Assembly (NCBI RefSeq): GCF_900129775.1
Contig: NZ_FQWV01000003.1
Span: 186,001-250,000 of the forward strand
DNA length: 64,000 bases
Source of the DNA: Halobaculum gomorrense
Lineage (GTDB): Archaea; Halobacteriota; Halobacteria; Halobacteriales; Haloferacaceae
Direction: 5' to 3'
Numbering within the stretch: position 1 is the first letter of the stretch; each line of letters starts with the position of its first letter. Below, one piece after another: positions 27,539-36,411 of this stretch. A program made the position numbers and the translations under genes. The notes below the pieces were generated by a model. The model made no database searches and was not told where the DNA came from. It was given only the letters and a program-made list of their open reading frames with translations.

Positions 27539-27612
27539 GGTCTGAGAACCGCGAGCGACCGGCAAGAAGGGCTCGGAAGCGGTCGCGGACGACGGTCCGA
27601 CGAGGTGAGGGC

Positions 27613-29544
27613 TCAGTCGTCGCCCGACGGGCCCGCGAGCTCGGCCTGCCGCTCGCGCGCCCGCTCGACGAACTCCTCGGGCAGCGATTCGATCTCGCCG
27701 GCCTGCACCCCCCACAGCTTCGCGTACAGCCCGTCGGCCGCCAGCAGCTCCTCGTGTTCGCCGCGCTCGACGACCTCGCCGCCCTCCAACACGAGCACCT
27801 CGTCGGCATCCTTCACCGTCGAGAGGCGGTGGGCGATGACGAACGTCGTCCGGTCGGCCGCGAGCCGATCGAGGCTGCGCTGGATCAGCAGCTCGGTCTC
27901 CGTGTCGACCGCCGAGGTGGCCTCGTCGAGGACGAGCACGTCCGGGTCCTGCAGCACGACGCGGGCGATTGAGAGGCGCTGCCGCTGGCCGCCCGAGAGC
28001 TTCACGCCGCGCTCGCCGATCCGGGTGTCGTAGCCGTTGGGGAGGTTCTCGATGAACTCGTGGGCCTCGGCGGCCCTCGCGGCCTCGCGAACCGCCTCGT
28101 CGTCGGCGTCGAAGCGGCCGTACCGAATGTTCTCCGCGACGGTCCCGTCGAAGAGGTAGGTGTCCTGGCTGACGTAGCCGACGGACTCGCGGAGGCTCCG
28201 CAGCGTCACCTCGCGCACGTCGCGGCCGTCGATCCGCACGGCGCCGTCGTCCACGTCGTACAGCCGCATGAGGAGCTTCAAAAGCGTCGACTTCCCGGCG
28301 CCGGTGGGGCCGACGAGCGCGACCGTCTCCCCGGGGTCGACCGCGAAGTCCACGTCGCGGAGGACGAGGTCGTCCTCGCCGTCGTACGCGAAGTCCACGT
28401 GGTCGTACTCGATGTGGCCCTCCACGCCGTCGAGTTCGACGGCGTCCTCGGCGTCGGTGACGCGCGCCGGGATGTCCTGCAGCCCGAACACGCGCTCGCA
28501 GGAGGCCTTGGCGTTCTCGTACTGCGAGACGATGTTCGACACCTCCGCCAGCGGCGTGACGAACCGCTGGGTGAGAAACAGGAAGGTGACGAACGTCCCC
28601 GCCCGAAGCTCCCCCGTCAGCGGCCCCGGCGCGCTCCCGGAGACGATCCACAGCCCGCCGACCACGAACGTTGCCGCGAACGCGATGCCGGCGAACAGCT
28701 CCATCCCGGGGCGGTACACGTAGTTGAGCCGGAGCATCGCGAGCGTCTTGCGGAAGTAGTCGTGGGAGGTGTCCTCGACGCGACTCGTCTCGTAGGCTTC
28801 AGTGCCCGTGGTCTTCACCAGCTGGATGCCGCCGAGGGCGTTCTCCAGGCGGGTGTTGAGGTCGGCGACCGCCTCGCGCTGGGCGGCGTACCGGGGCTCG
28901 ACCGCCCTCATGAACCAGTAGGTGAACAGCACCATCCCCGGGACGACGACGAGGGTGACGAGCGCGAGCTGGGCGTTGCGCTCGAACAGGATGACCCCGA
29001 TCCCCAGCAGCATCACCCCGAGGCGCACGGAGTTCTGGAGCGCGTCGTCGAGGAAGCGCTCGAGGTTCGTCGCGTCGTTGTTGAGGACGGACATGACCTC
29101 GCCGGTCTGCTTGTCGTCGAAGAACGTCATGTCGAGGTCCTGCATCTTCGCGTACGAGTCCGTCCGCACGTCGTGCATGACGCGGTGGGCGAAGTTGTTG
29201 GCGGCGACGCCGTACACCCACGTCAGCGCCGCGGTCACGGCGAAGGCGCCCACGATCAGCCACGCGGAGAACCAGAACTGCGCCACGTCGGGCGCGGTCG
29301 TCGGGAGCCACGCTGTCGGGACCAGCGGCAGCGCGTACGGCTGGTCGCCGGTGAAGGCGGCGTCGATGGCGATGCCCAGCACCAGCGGCGGCAGCAGGCT
29401 CGCGCCGCGGGCGACGATGTTGGCCGCCATGCCGACGAGGAGCCACGGCCGCTTGTCGAGCCCGTACTCGGTGAACAGGCGGTACAGCGGCCGGTCGACG
29501 CGGTCGCGGTACACGTCGAAGGTGCTCTCCGCTTCTATGCTCAT
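27613..29544 (-). CDS. ABC exporter half-transporter (fused membrane and ATPase domains)
   Basis: The 643-residue protein has six transmembrane helices (to about residue 330). The nucleotide-binding domain has Walker A GPTGAGKST near 410, the Q-loop YVSQDTYLF, signature KLSGGQRQRLSIARV near 518, and Walker B VLVLDEATSAVD. It resembles MsbA/LmrA-like type IV exporters and would act as a homodimer to expel lipids, drugs or peptides. A CGCCTAAGTCG promoter-like run lies about 27 bp before the start on its strand. Confidence 0.9.
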   Translation of the reverse strand: MSIEAESTFDVYRDRVDRPLYRLFTEYGLDKRPWLLVGMAANIVARGASLLPPLVLGIAIDAAFTGDQPYALPLVPTAWLPTTAPDVAQFWFSAWLIVGAFAVTAALTWVYGVAANNFAHRVMHDVRTDSYAKMQDLDMTFFDDKQTGEVMSVLNNDATNLERFLDDALQNSVRLGVMLLGIGVILFERNAQLALVTLVVVPGMVLFTYWFMRAVEPRYAAQREAVADLNTRLENALGGIQLVKTTGTEAYETSRVEDTSHDYFRKTLAMLRLNYVYRPGMELFAGIAFAATFVVGGLWIVSGSAPGPLTGELRAGTFVTFLFLTQRFVTPLAEVSNIVSQYENAKASCERVFGLQDIPARVTDAEDAVELDGVEGHIEYDHVDFAYDGEDDLVLRDVDFAVDPGETVALVGPTGAGKSTLLKLLMRLYDVDDGAVRIDGRDVREVTLRSLRESVGYVSQDTYLFDGTVAENIRYGRFDADDEAVREAARAAEAHEFIENLPNGYDTRIGERGVKLSGGQRQRLSIARVVLQDPDVLVLDEATSAVDTETELLIQRSLDRLAADRTTFVIAHRLSTVKDADEVLVLEGGEVVERGEHEELLAADGLYAKLWGVQAGEIESLPEEFVERARERQAELAGPSGDD

Positions 29545-29651
29545 TACGTTTCGAAACCGACGCGGGCGACTTAGGCGACCCGGTCGGGGACGGTCTCATC
29601 GGTGATAGCCGGACGAACACCCATTTGAACCTCTGCGACGGCGTCACGTGT

Positions 29652-30923
29652 ATGAACGGCGTTTCGGGGACGGACCGGTCGGAGACGGACGCGCCCGATG
29701 CAGACGACGGGGTCGCCGGTCACGAGGACCTCCAGGCGCTCGTGATCGATGCCTCGACCACGCTGTTGTCGGCGAACCCGGACGAGCTCGACACGAAACT
29801 CACGTGGACGCTCAGGTCCGTCGCGACCGGTCTCGGAGCGGACTACGCGGGTGTCTACGAGGCGGTCGACGTGGTCGACGAGGCCGGACAAAGAGACGAT
29901 CACGGGCACGAGGACTTCGTACGTCGGTACGGGTGGCACCGAGACGCCGCCGGCGGGACGGATTCGTCGTCGGGCGTCGAGGCGGCGACGGCTCCGGCCC
30001 TCGATCGCATCGACGGGGGCGACGCTGTCCGCATCGCTGGCGACGATCGTGCCGGCGTCGAGGCGGCGACGGGGCTCGGTGATCAAGCGCCCGCCGGCGA
30101 CGGCCCCGCGGGGAGCGAGCGGACGAGCGACTGGAGCGTCCTCGCGGTCCCGATCGTCCGCGAGTACGAACTGTGGGGCGCGCTCCTGTTCGTCGGCGGC
30201 ACCGACCGCCGGCGGTGGGCGGACCACGAGGTGGTTCTCGTCCGCTCGCTGGCGGACCTGATCGCCAGTTCGTTCGAGCGGGTGGAGCGGGAGCGACGCC
30301 TCACCGCGCAGAACGACCGCCTGGAGGAGTTCGCGGAGGTCGTCTCACACGACCTTCGGAACCCCTTGAACGTCATGACGGCGTCGGTCGACCTGGCCGA
30401 GCGGACCGGCGATCCGGAGTACTTCGAACGGGCGGCCCGGGCCGCAGACCGGATGGACGGCATCATAGAGACGGTCCTCGGGCTCTCGCGTGCGGGTCGG
30501 GACATCGGCAGCACCGAGACGGTCGAGATCGGAAGGGTCGCCCGCGCGGCCTGGACGGCCGTCGACACCGAGAGCGCGAGCCTCGTCGTCGACGCGCCCG
30601 GGCAGTACAGCGCCGACGAGCGGCGCCTGCGCGACGTGTTCTCGAACCTCTTTCGGAACGCGATCGACCACGCCGGCAGCGATGTCACCGTCACGGTCGG
30701 CGGCCTGGACGGCGACCGGGACGGCTTCTACGTCGCCGACGACGGACCGGGGCTGCCCGACGGCGCCGACGGCCTGTTCGAACGGGGCGCGTCCGGAGCG
30801 TCCGGCGGGACCGGTCTCGGGCTGACGATCGTCCGCCGCGTCGTCGACGCGCACGGGTGGGACATCCGCGCGACCGACGGCGAAGCCGGCGGCGCGCGGT
30901 TCGACATCGTCGTCGACCCCTGA
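29652..30923 (+). CDS. GAF-domain histidine kinase
   Basis: The 423-residue soluble sensor kinase has a GAF domain at about residues 30-210 (LTWTLRSVATGLGADYAGVYE at its start). The HisKA box VVSHDLRNPLNV has the phospho-His near residue 234. The HATPase domain has N-box NLFRNAIDHAG, G1 DDGPGLPDG and G2 GGTGLGLTIV. GAF domains sense small molecules or light-linked cofactors; the ligand is not visible. CCATTTGAACC about 21-31 bp before ATG 29652 supports that start over 29625. No response regulator is adjacent. Confidence 0.88.
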   Translation: MNGVSGTDRSETDAPDADDGVAGHEDLQALVIDASTTLLSANPDELDTKLTWTLRSVATGLGADYAGVYEAVDVVDEAGQRDDHGHEDFVRRYGWHRDAAGGTDSSSGVEAATAPALDRIDGGDAVRIAGDDRAGVEAATGLGDQAPAGDGPAGSERTSDWSVLAVPIVREYELWGALLFVGGTDRRRWADHEVVLVRSLADLIASSFERVERERRLTAQNDRLEEFAEVVSHDLRNPLNVMTASVDLAERTGDPEYFERAARAADRMDGIIETVLGLSRAGRDIGSTETVEIGRVARAAWTAVDTESASLVVDAPGQYSADERRLRDVFSNLFRNAIDHAGSDVTVTVGGLDGDRDGFYVADDGPGLPDGADGLFERGASGASGGTGLGLTIVRRVVDAHGWDIRATDGEAGGARFDIVVDP

Positions 30924-30968
30924 CCGCCGCCGGTCGACACGTGGCCGATCCGGCGTCGGGAGCTGCCG

Positions 30969-31883
30969 TCACCCGACGAGCCACAGCACGGGCAGCAGCG
31001 TCACCGCGGAGGCGACCGTCGTCGCGAACACGTCGACCGACGCGAGGCCGTCGTCGCCGCCGAGCGCGCTGGCGTACACGAACGTCGAGACGGCCGTCGG
31101 CATCGCGAACATCACGACGCCCGCCCGCACCGTCGAGGGCGTCCCGCCGAGCGCGGCGAACACGGCGAACGCGATCAGCGGCATCCCGAGCAGCTTCATC
31201 GCCGCGACGGTCCCGACGGTGGGATAGTCGATCGCGGCGCCGTCGAGCGCGAGCGACGCCCCCACCCCGAGCAGCGCGAGCGGCAGCGCCGCCTCCGCGA
31301 CCCACGAGAGCCCGGTCGCGACGGCGGCCGGCGGCGCCCACCGCGCGGCCGCGGAGGCGAGTCCCGCGCCCAGCGCGAGCAGGACCGGGTTTCGAAGCAG
31401 CGAGACGGCCTCGCTCGCGAGGTCGGCGTCGGCGTCGTTCACCACCGAGAGAATGACGACCGTCGCGGGCACGTGGACGAGCGCGCCGACGCCGAGGATC
31501 ACGCTCGCCTTGCCTGCCTCGACGGTGCCGGCGCCGAACGTGACGGCGACGAGCGGAACGCCGAGAAACCCCAAGTTGGCGTGGTACGACTGGACGACGG
31601 CGACGCTCCGGGTCGCGGCGTCGCCGCGCGGGCGGTGGACGAGCCAGCTCAGGCCGATGCCGACCGCGAGCGCGACGACGACGCCGGCGACGAACGTGAC
31701 CGACAGCACCTCGCCCAGCGGCTGCCCGTAGGTCGAACTGTACACCAGCGCGGGCAGCGCCAGGTAGAACGCGGCGTCGGTGAGCGCGTCGCGCCGGCGC
31801 GGCGTGAGCAGGCCGACCCGCCGGGCGGCGACGCCGACGCCCAAGAGCGCGAGCATGGACGCGAGGTTCGAGGCGACGGACAC
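30969..31883 (-). CDS. AEC family transporter
   Basis: The 304-residue, GTG-initiated membrane protein has ten helices. Conserved AEC (auxin efflux carrier) segments are NLGFLGVPLVAVTFG and LLGVGASLALDG, with a repeat across the two halves. AEC proteins move small organic anions or similar solutes across the cytoplasmic membrane. The substrate is not predictable. It ends 46 bp from the kinase gene convergently. Confidence 0.85.
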   Translation of the reverse strand: MSVASNLASMLALLGVGVAARRVGLLTPRRRDALTDAAFYLALPALVYSSTYGQPLGEVLSVTFVAGVVVALAVGIGLSWLVHRPRGDAATRSVAVVQSYHANLGFLGVPLVAVTFGAGTVEAGKASVILGVGALVHVPATVVILSVVNDADADLASEAVSLLRNPVLLALGAGLASAAARWAPPAAVATGLSWVAEAALPLALLGVGASLALDGAAIDYPTVGTVAAMKLLGMPLIAFAVFAALGGTPSTVRAGVVMFAMPTAVSTFVYASALGGDDGLASVDVFATTVASAVTLLPVLWLVG

Positions 31884-31985
31884 GGGAGTCGTCGGGAGTC
31901 GGCGAGGGCGACGGTTTACGGTTGCGCTCCCGGTCGAGCGCGCGGCGCCGGGCGCCCGCCGTCGACGCGGACGGCGGGGGCGCGG

Positions 31986-32855
31986 CTACTCGTCGATCGC
32001 CCGTCGCGGCGTGACGCGCGGCCCGTCGGGGCCGAAGCCGACCTCCGCGTCGACGCCGAACACGTCGCGCAGGAGGTCCTCGGTGACCACTTCGTCGGGC
32101 GGCCCCCACTCGTAGGGCTCGCCGTCCTTGAGGGCGATGAGGTTGTCCGCGAAGCGGGCCGCCTGCCCGATGTCGTGCAGCACCACACAGACCGTGACGC
32201 CGTGGTCTTCGTTCAGGTCGCGGACGGCGTCGAGCACCCGGAGCTGGTGATGGAGATCGAGGAACGTCGTCGGCTCGTCCAAAAGCAGCGCGTCCGTCTC
32301 CTGAGCCAGCACCATCGCCAGCCACGCGAGCTGTGCCTGCCCGCCGGAGAGCCCGCCGACCTCTCGATCGGCGAGATGCCTGACGCCGACGCGCTCGATC
32401 GCGTGGTCGACCGCGCGGTAGTCCGCCTCGCGCATCCCCTCGAAGAAGCCTCGGTGCGGGTAGCGACCGTGCGTCGCGAGTTCCCGGACCGTCGTCGAAT
32501 CGGGCGCGACGTGGTCCTGCGAGAGGAGGCCGAGTCGGCGTGCCAACTCGGTGGTATCGTACTCATCTACGTCGGAGCCGTCGAACGTCACTGTGCCGCG
32601 ATCCGGGGACAGCTCCGCGTTCATCGACTTCAGCAGCGTCGACTTGCCGCTCCCGTTGGGGCCGATGAGCGCCGTGATCTCCCCCGCCGGCACCTCCAGG
32701 CGTTCAGCCTCGACGACGGGGTCGCCGTCGCCGTACGACAGCGCGATGTCGTGGACCGACAGCGGCGGAGACCCGCCCGCTCCGGAGGCGGTCGCCGCCT
32801 CGCCGTCGTCGTCGCCGTCGGCCGCGTCGGTTCCGGTCGTCTTCTCGGCGCTCAT
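31986..32855 (-). CDS. iron-siderophore/heme ABC importer ATPase
   Basis: The 289-residue FecE-type ATPase has Walker A GPNGSGKSTLLK near residue 66, signature GGLSGGQAQLAWLAM near 168, Walker B DALLLDEPTTFLDL, and the H-loop VLHDIGQAARFADN. The first 28 residues are an acidic extension. It energises the permease encoded just upstream, whose stop overlaps this start by 4 bp. FecE-type ATPases serve iron-siderophore, heme or cobalamin importers; the operator boxes at this locus point to iron. Confidence 0.92.
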   Translation of the reverse strand: MSAEKTTGTDAADGDDDGEAATASGAGGSPPLSVHDIALSYGDGDPVVEAERLEVPAGEITALIGPNGSGKSTLLKSMNAELSPDRGTVTFDGSDVDEYDTTELARRLGLLSQDHVAPDSTTVRELATHGRYPHRGFFEGMREADYRAVDHAIERVGVRHLADREVGGLSGGQAQLAWLAMVLAQETDALLLDEPTTFLDLHHQLRVLDAVRDLNEDHGVTVCVVLHDIGQAARFADNLIALKDGEPYEWGPPDEVVTEDLLRDVFGVDAEVGFGPDGPRVTPRRAIDE

Positions 32856-34000
32856 ACGTCCCCCATGCCGTCCTGCTTGCGCATCAGGTACAAGAAGTAG
32901 GGGCCGCCGATGAGCCCGGTGACGATACCGACCGGCAGCTGCGCGGGCGACAGCGCGAGCCGCGCGCCGACATCCGCGAGCGTGACCAGCGCGGGCCCGG
33001 CGAACACGCACGCGACGACGAGCCGCTTGTAGTCGGAGCCGACGAGCTGGCGGACCATGTGCGGGACGATAAGCCCGACGAAGCTGACGATGCCCGCGAC
33101 GGCGATGGCGGTCCCCGCCGCGAGCACCGCGACCCCCGAGAGGGCGAACCGCACCCGCTCAACGGACATGCCGAGCGACCGGGCCGTCCGCTCGCCCAGC
33201 AGCAGCACGTTCAGCTGCCGGGCGCCCACGAGCGTCAGCGGAAGCGAGACGAGCGTCCACGGGAGCGCCATCCGGACCTGCTCCCAGTCGACGCCGGTGA
33301 GCGAGCCGGTCGTCCACGCCAGCGCCGACTGGACGACGCCGAGGTCGTTCGCGAAGAAGAACAGCCCCGTCTGGAGCGAGCCGAACACCGTCGAGACGAT
33401 GACGCCCGCGAGGATCAGCCGCACCGGGTTCGTCCCGTTCTTCCACGCGATGGCGTACACGAGCAGGAACGCCGCCGCGCCGCCGCCGGCCGCGATGAGC
33501 GGGAGGAACCCGGCCAGCCCCGAGAAGACGATGAGCGTTAGCAGGATCGCGAGCCCCGCGCCCGCGGAGACACCGAGGATGAACGGCGACGCGAGCTCGT
33601 TACGCGTGACCGCCTGAAACACCGCTCCCGAGACCGCGAGGTTCGCGCCGACGAACACGCCGACGAGCACTCGCGGCATCCGGATCTGCCAGACGATGAG
33701 CGTCTCCTTCGGCAGATCGACCGCGGCGGTCGATATCCCGAGCGCGCCGGCGACCGCGTTTCCGATCCCCTCGCCGAGGAACAGCCGCAGGAGCACCTGC
33801 GGGTTCGTCCAGACGACGGGGTCGAATACGGCGCTCCACGCCGTCGCGACCGACATGGTGAACGCGCCGAAGCTCACCTGGATGAGCCCCGAGAGGACGA
33901 CGACAGCCGTGCTCGCGACGATCACCGTCAGTAGCGACGAATCCACCCACGAGAACGGGCCGTCCAGGTCCGGCACCGTCTCGCTCGTCTCACTCGCCAC
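32852..34000 (-). CDS. iron-siderophore ABC importer permease (FecCD type)
   Basis: The 382-residue, GTG-initiated permease has about ten helices. FecCD signatures are RMPRVLVGVFVGANLAVSG, GVSAGAGLAILL, LLGERTARSLGMSV and FVGLIVPHMVRQLVGSD. It forms the membrane channel for a siderophore or similar iron complex. Its promoter has one DtxR-like box (34028-34041). It is separated by 90 bp from the first binding-protein gene. Confidence 0.92.
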   Translation of the reverse strand: MASETSETVPDLDGPFSWVDSSLLTVIVASTAVVVLSGLIQVSFGAFTMSVATAWSAVFDPVVWTNPQVLLRLFLGEGIGNAVAGALGISTAAVDLPKETLIVWQIRMPRVLVGVFVGANLAVSGAVFQAVTRNELASPFILGVSAGAGLAILLTLIVFSGLAGFLPLIAAGGGAAAFLLVYAIAWKNGTNPVRLILAGVIVSTVFGSLQTGLFFFANDLGVVQSALAWTTGSLTGVDWEQVRMALPWTLVSLPLTLVGARQLNVLLLGERTARSLGMSVERVRFALSGVAVLAAGTAIAVAGIVSFVGLIVPHMVRQLVGSDYKRLVVACVFAGPALVTLADVGARLALSPAQLPVGIVTGLIGGPYFLYLMRKQDGMGDV

Positions 34001-34025
34001 ACCGACCCCTCCGTCGAGTCATACA

Positions 34026-34044
34026 GTTTAGGTCGCCCTAACTG
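34026..34044 (-). promoter_or_regulatory. DtxR-like box upstream of the permease-ATPase operon
   Basis: TTAGGTCGCCCTAA (34028-34041) sits in a near-palindrome (AGTTTAGG/CCCTAACT, 34025-34043). It lies 28-41 bp before the permease GTG, over the expected core promoter. It matches the consensus TTAGGYNNSCCDAA shared with the four other boxes at this locus. Confidence 0.55.
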
Positions 34045-34090
34045 TTCAAAAGCGTGTCGAAGCGGGTGACCGAACGACCCGACGAGGGGA

Positions 34091-35278
34091 TCAGGCCTCG
34101 CCGTTGATCGCCGCCGACAGCTCCGCCCGCGAGAACAGCTCCCCGGAGAACCGGTCGGGGAAGTACAGCGTCGCGAACCGTTCGAGGTTGAACAGGTGCT
34201 GGAGCGGACCCTGATAGATGGGGCCGCCACGGAACACCCGCCCCTCCTGGACGGCGGTCAGCTCGGAGGCGACATCGTGCTGCTTCATGAACGCGAGCAC
34301 GGTGTCTCGGAACTCCGCTCTCGTCTGGCCCTCGTGGCCCCGGATGAGGATCGAGTCGGGATCGACCTGAAGCATCGTCTCGTAGTCGATCTGGCCGCGG
34401 TCGTTCGTCGAGAGGCCCTGGATCCCGGTCCCGGCGAGCGCGTCGGAGAGCCCGAGATCGTGGAACTGCTTCTTGTTCGTTCCCAGCCCGGAGAGCCGGT
34501 AGGGGTAGAACACCTCGGGCTCGTTGCCCGCGGCGAACGTGAGCAGCGCGTTCGGTCGCGCGTCGGGCGACGGGAGCTTCGCCTGCACGTCGGCGACCAT
34601 CTCGTCGTGGATCTGCTTGACCGCCTCGTAGCGGTCGTGACGTTGGAACACCTGCGCGACCTTCTCGAAGGCGCCGTACATGGTGTAGTAGCGGTAGGTG
34701 TGCCAAGAATCGGTCCGCCGGAAGATCGTATTCCCGATGAACGGTCCGACGTCCTCTCGAACGTTCTCGAGGTCGGACTGTTCGAGCTTGAAGTAGCCGT
34801 TGTTGAGGAGCCACTGCGGGTCGATCAGGTGCACGTCGCTGTCGAGCTCGTAGAACAGCTCCGAGTCGATGGCGTAGGAGTCGCCGAGCAGCTGCGTCGG
34901 CTCAGCGTTTGCGCGCACGCCGTCGAGTTCGTCGACGTGGTCGGTGTAGTAGCGCGCGGTGTTACCGACCGCGAGCAGGTCCTCGCCCTTGCCCAGCGCG
35001 ATACCCATGTCTGCGTAGCCGGACTCGTAGACGGTGAACGTCTCCGGCACCGCGTCGAACGTCACATCGCCGACGGGAGCCATGGTCACCGTGTAGGGCT
35101 CGGTCCCCGTGTCCGTTGCCGTCTCCGTCGCGGTCGGCTCGGCCGTCGCAGTTGGCGTCCCCGATTCGGTCGTGCGCTCGTCCCCCTCACTCCCCCCGGA
35201 AGAGGACGTACAGCCCGCCAGCCCGCTGATCAGTGCACCCGCGCCCAGTCCGACGAATCGCCGTCTGTTCAGGTCCAT
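34091..35278 (-). CDS. iron-siderophore ABC importer substrate-binding lipoprotein 1
   Basis: The 395-residue protein has a Tat-type N-terminus (NRRRFVGLG), lipobox LAGC with Cys23, and a Thr/Glu-rich linker. A cluster A-II (FecB/BtuF-like) binding domain follows, with VTFDAVPETFTVYESGYADMG near the start and SLNDRGQIDYETMLQVDPDSI in the second lobe (written here with gene-order residues SLS/TND). It would capture an iron complex outside the cell for the downstream permease and ATPase. Its promoter carries paired DtxR-like boxes. Confidence 0.88.
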   Translation of the reverse strand: MDLNRRRFVGLGAGALISGLAGCTSSSGGSEGDERTTESGTPTATAEPTATETATDTGTEPYTVTMAPVGDVTFDAVPETFTVYESGYADMGIALGKGEDLLAVGNTARYYTDHVDELDGVRANAEPTQLLGDSYAIDSELFYELDSDVHLIDPQWLLNNGYFKLEQSDLENVREDVGPFIGNTIFRRTDSWHTYRYYTMYGAFEKVAQVFQRHDRYEAVKQIHDEMVADVQAKLPSPDARPNALLTFAAGNEPEVFYPYRLSGLGTNKKQFHDLGLSDALAGTGIQGLSTNDRGQIDYETMLQVDPDSILIRGHEGQTRAEFRDTVLAFMKQHDVASELTAVQEGRVFRGGPIYQGPLQHLFNLERFATLYFPDRFSGELFSRAELSAAINGEA

Positions 35279-35282
35279 ACGT

Positions 35283-35333
35283 TTTCGGGCGGCCTAATCC
35301 AAAGTAATACTTTCGAAGTTTAGGCAACCCAAA
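35283..35333 (-). promoter_or_regulatory. paired DtxR-like boxes at the binding-protein 1 promoter
   Basis: TTTCGGGCGGCCTAA (35283-35297, the reverse of a TTAGGC site) and TTAGGCAACCCAAA (35320-35333) are oriented toward each other. The 22-bp spacer holds the AT-rich TAATACTTT, the likely TATA region. The proximal box is only 4 bp from the start codon. This arrangement is the same as at 37647-37700. Confidence 0.6.
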
Positions 35334-35380
35334 TTGAGAGCGGACTGCCAGTTTCCGTCGGGGGCCTTCGTCCGACCCCG

Positions 35381-36298
35381 TCACCGCTCCGTCTCGACGC
35401 TGGTCAGGCCGAGCGACTCGCATTCGGGGTTCGTCTCCAAGGTGAGCCGCCACGACCCGGACGCGGTTCGGACGGCGTCGGTGATCGCCACCGCCCGAAC
35501 CGACGCGCGCCCGAACAGCGCGATCACGACGGGGAGCGTGATCAGGCGGCCGTCGGCGTCGTCCGCGAGCGCGTAGCCGTCGAGTTCGACGTGCCAGCGC
35601 CGCGCCGACTCGTCGATGTCGACCGTCGGAGCCGACACCGAGTACGACCGGAGCATCCCCACCGACCGCAGGCGACCGAGGATCGACTCGACGGGGTCGC
35701 CTCGTCCGGGGGCGCGCTCGACCGACATCCGCTCGCCGGCCGAGCAGAGGACGCGGAGTGTCTCCTCGCCGTTCAGGCGCTCGGCGAGCTCGACCGCGAT
35801 ACTCCGAAGCAACTGAAGACACAGTTCGTCCGGCTCCTTGACCGATTCGGCCGCGTCGAAGTATTCGTCCATGATGGCGTCCTGGAGCACCGCGTGCGGC
35901 GAGTCGGCGATCGCCTCGAAGACGGCGCCCGCGACCGAGTGACAGAAGTCGATCGCCGACCCCGCCGACGGGCGACCGCCGGCGGGATCGGGCGCCGAAG
36001 CCGGGTCCGCGTGCGGGGACTCGACCGCGAGCGCCCGACGCGTCGGAGTCGACACTCCGGGACAGTCGACGGCGATGAGGTCGCACACCGGCACCTGTGG
36101 ATCGTACCGCCTGAGGGCGGCCCGATACTGCGCCGCACACCGGATCGCCGCGCGAGCGGTCTCGCGGCTCTCGAACGCCAGTCCGTCGACCGGGACGGGC
36201 CGCTCGCCGGTTCGCCCACAGCACACCCGATACGCGCCGCTCGGGTCGGCGAGCGATTCGATGTGGCGGCGGAGGTCGACGAGTGTCGTTCCGATCAT
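35381..36298 (-). CDS. conserved haloarchaeal protein in the iron locus, unknown
   Basis: The 305-residue soluble protein begins MIGTTLVDLRRHIESLADP. A first part has two nearby cysteines (YRVCCGRTGERP) and a further VCDLIAVDCPGV. A helical middle has CHSVAGAVFEAIADSPHAVLQ. A C-terminal beta-rich domain ends WRLTLETNPECESLG. I do not recognise a fold with known activity. Its place between the two binding-protein genes suggests a role in siderophore or iron handling, but that is inference. It has no own DtxR-like box. Confidence 0.75.
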   Translation of the reverse strand: MIGTTLVDLRRHIESLADPSGAYRVCCGRTGERPVPVDGLAFESRETARAAIRCAAQYRAALRRYDPQVPVCDLIAVDCPGVSTPTRRALAVESPHADPASAPDPAGGRPSAGSAIDFCHSVAGAVFEAIADSPHAVLQDAIMDEYFDAAESVKEPDELCLQLLRSIAVELAERLNGEETLRVLCSAGERMSVERAPGRGDPVESILGRLRSVGMLRSYSVSAPTVDIDESARRWHVELDGYALADDADGRLITLPVVIALFGRASVRAVAITDAVRTASGSWRLTLETNPECESLGLTSVETER

Positions 36299-36411
36299 CG
36301 GTCGCGGGTCGGTGGCGGCCGTCAGGCATCGCCGTTCGGTTCTCGGCCGGCGGCCGGTGGCCGACACCCGTCGCGGGTGACGGTCTCCCCGGGGTCGCCG
36401 TCGCGGTCGGG

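Noticed and set aside
29571-29583. TTAGGCGACCCGG before the ABC exporter, similar to the iron boxes
   Set aside because: It lacks the terminal AA half, is single, and lies at the general promoter position (about 27 bp before the start); likely an ordinary core promoter element.
30173-31456. A 427-codon forward frame across the kinase and AEC transporter
   Set aside because: Its translation is mostly Arg and Ala with no conserved block and runs antisense or out of frame to two recognisable genes.
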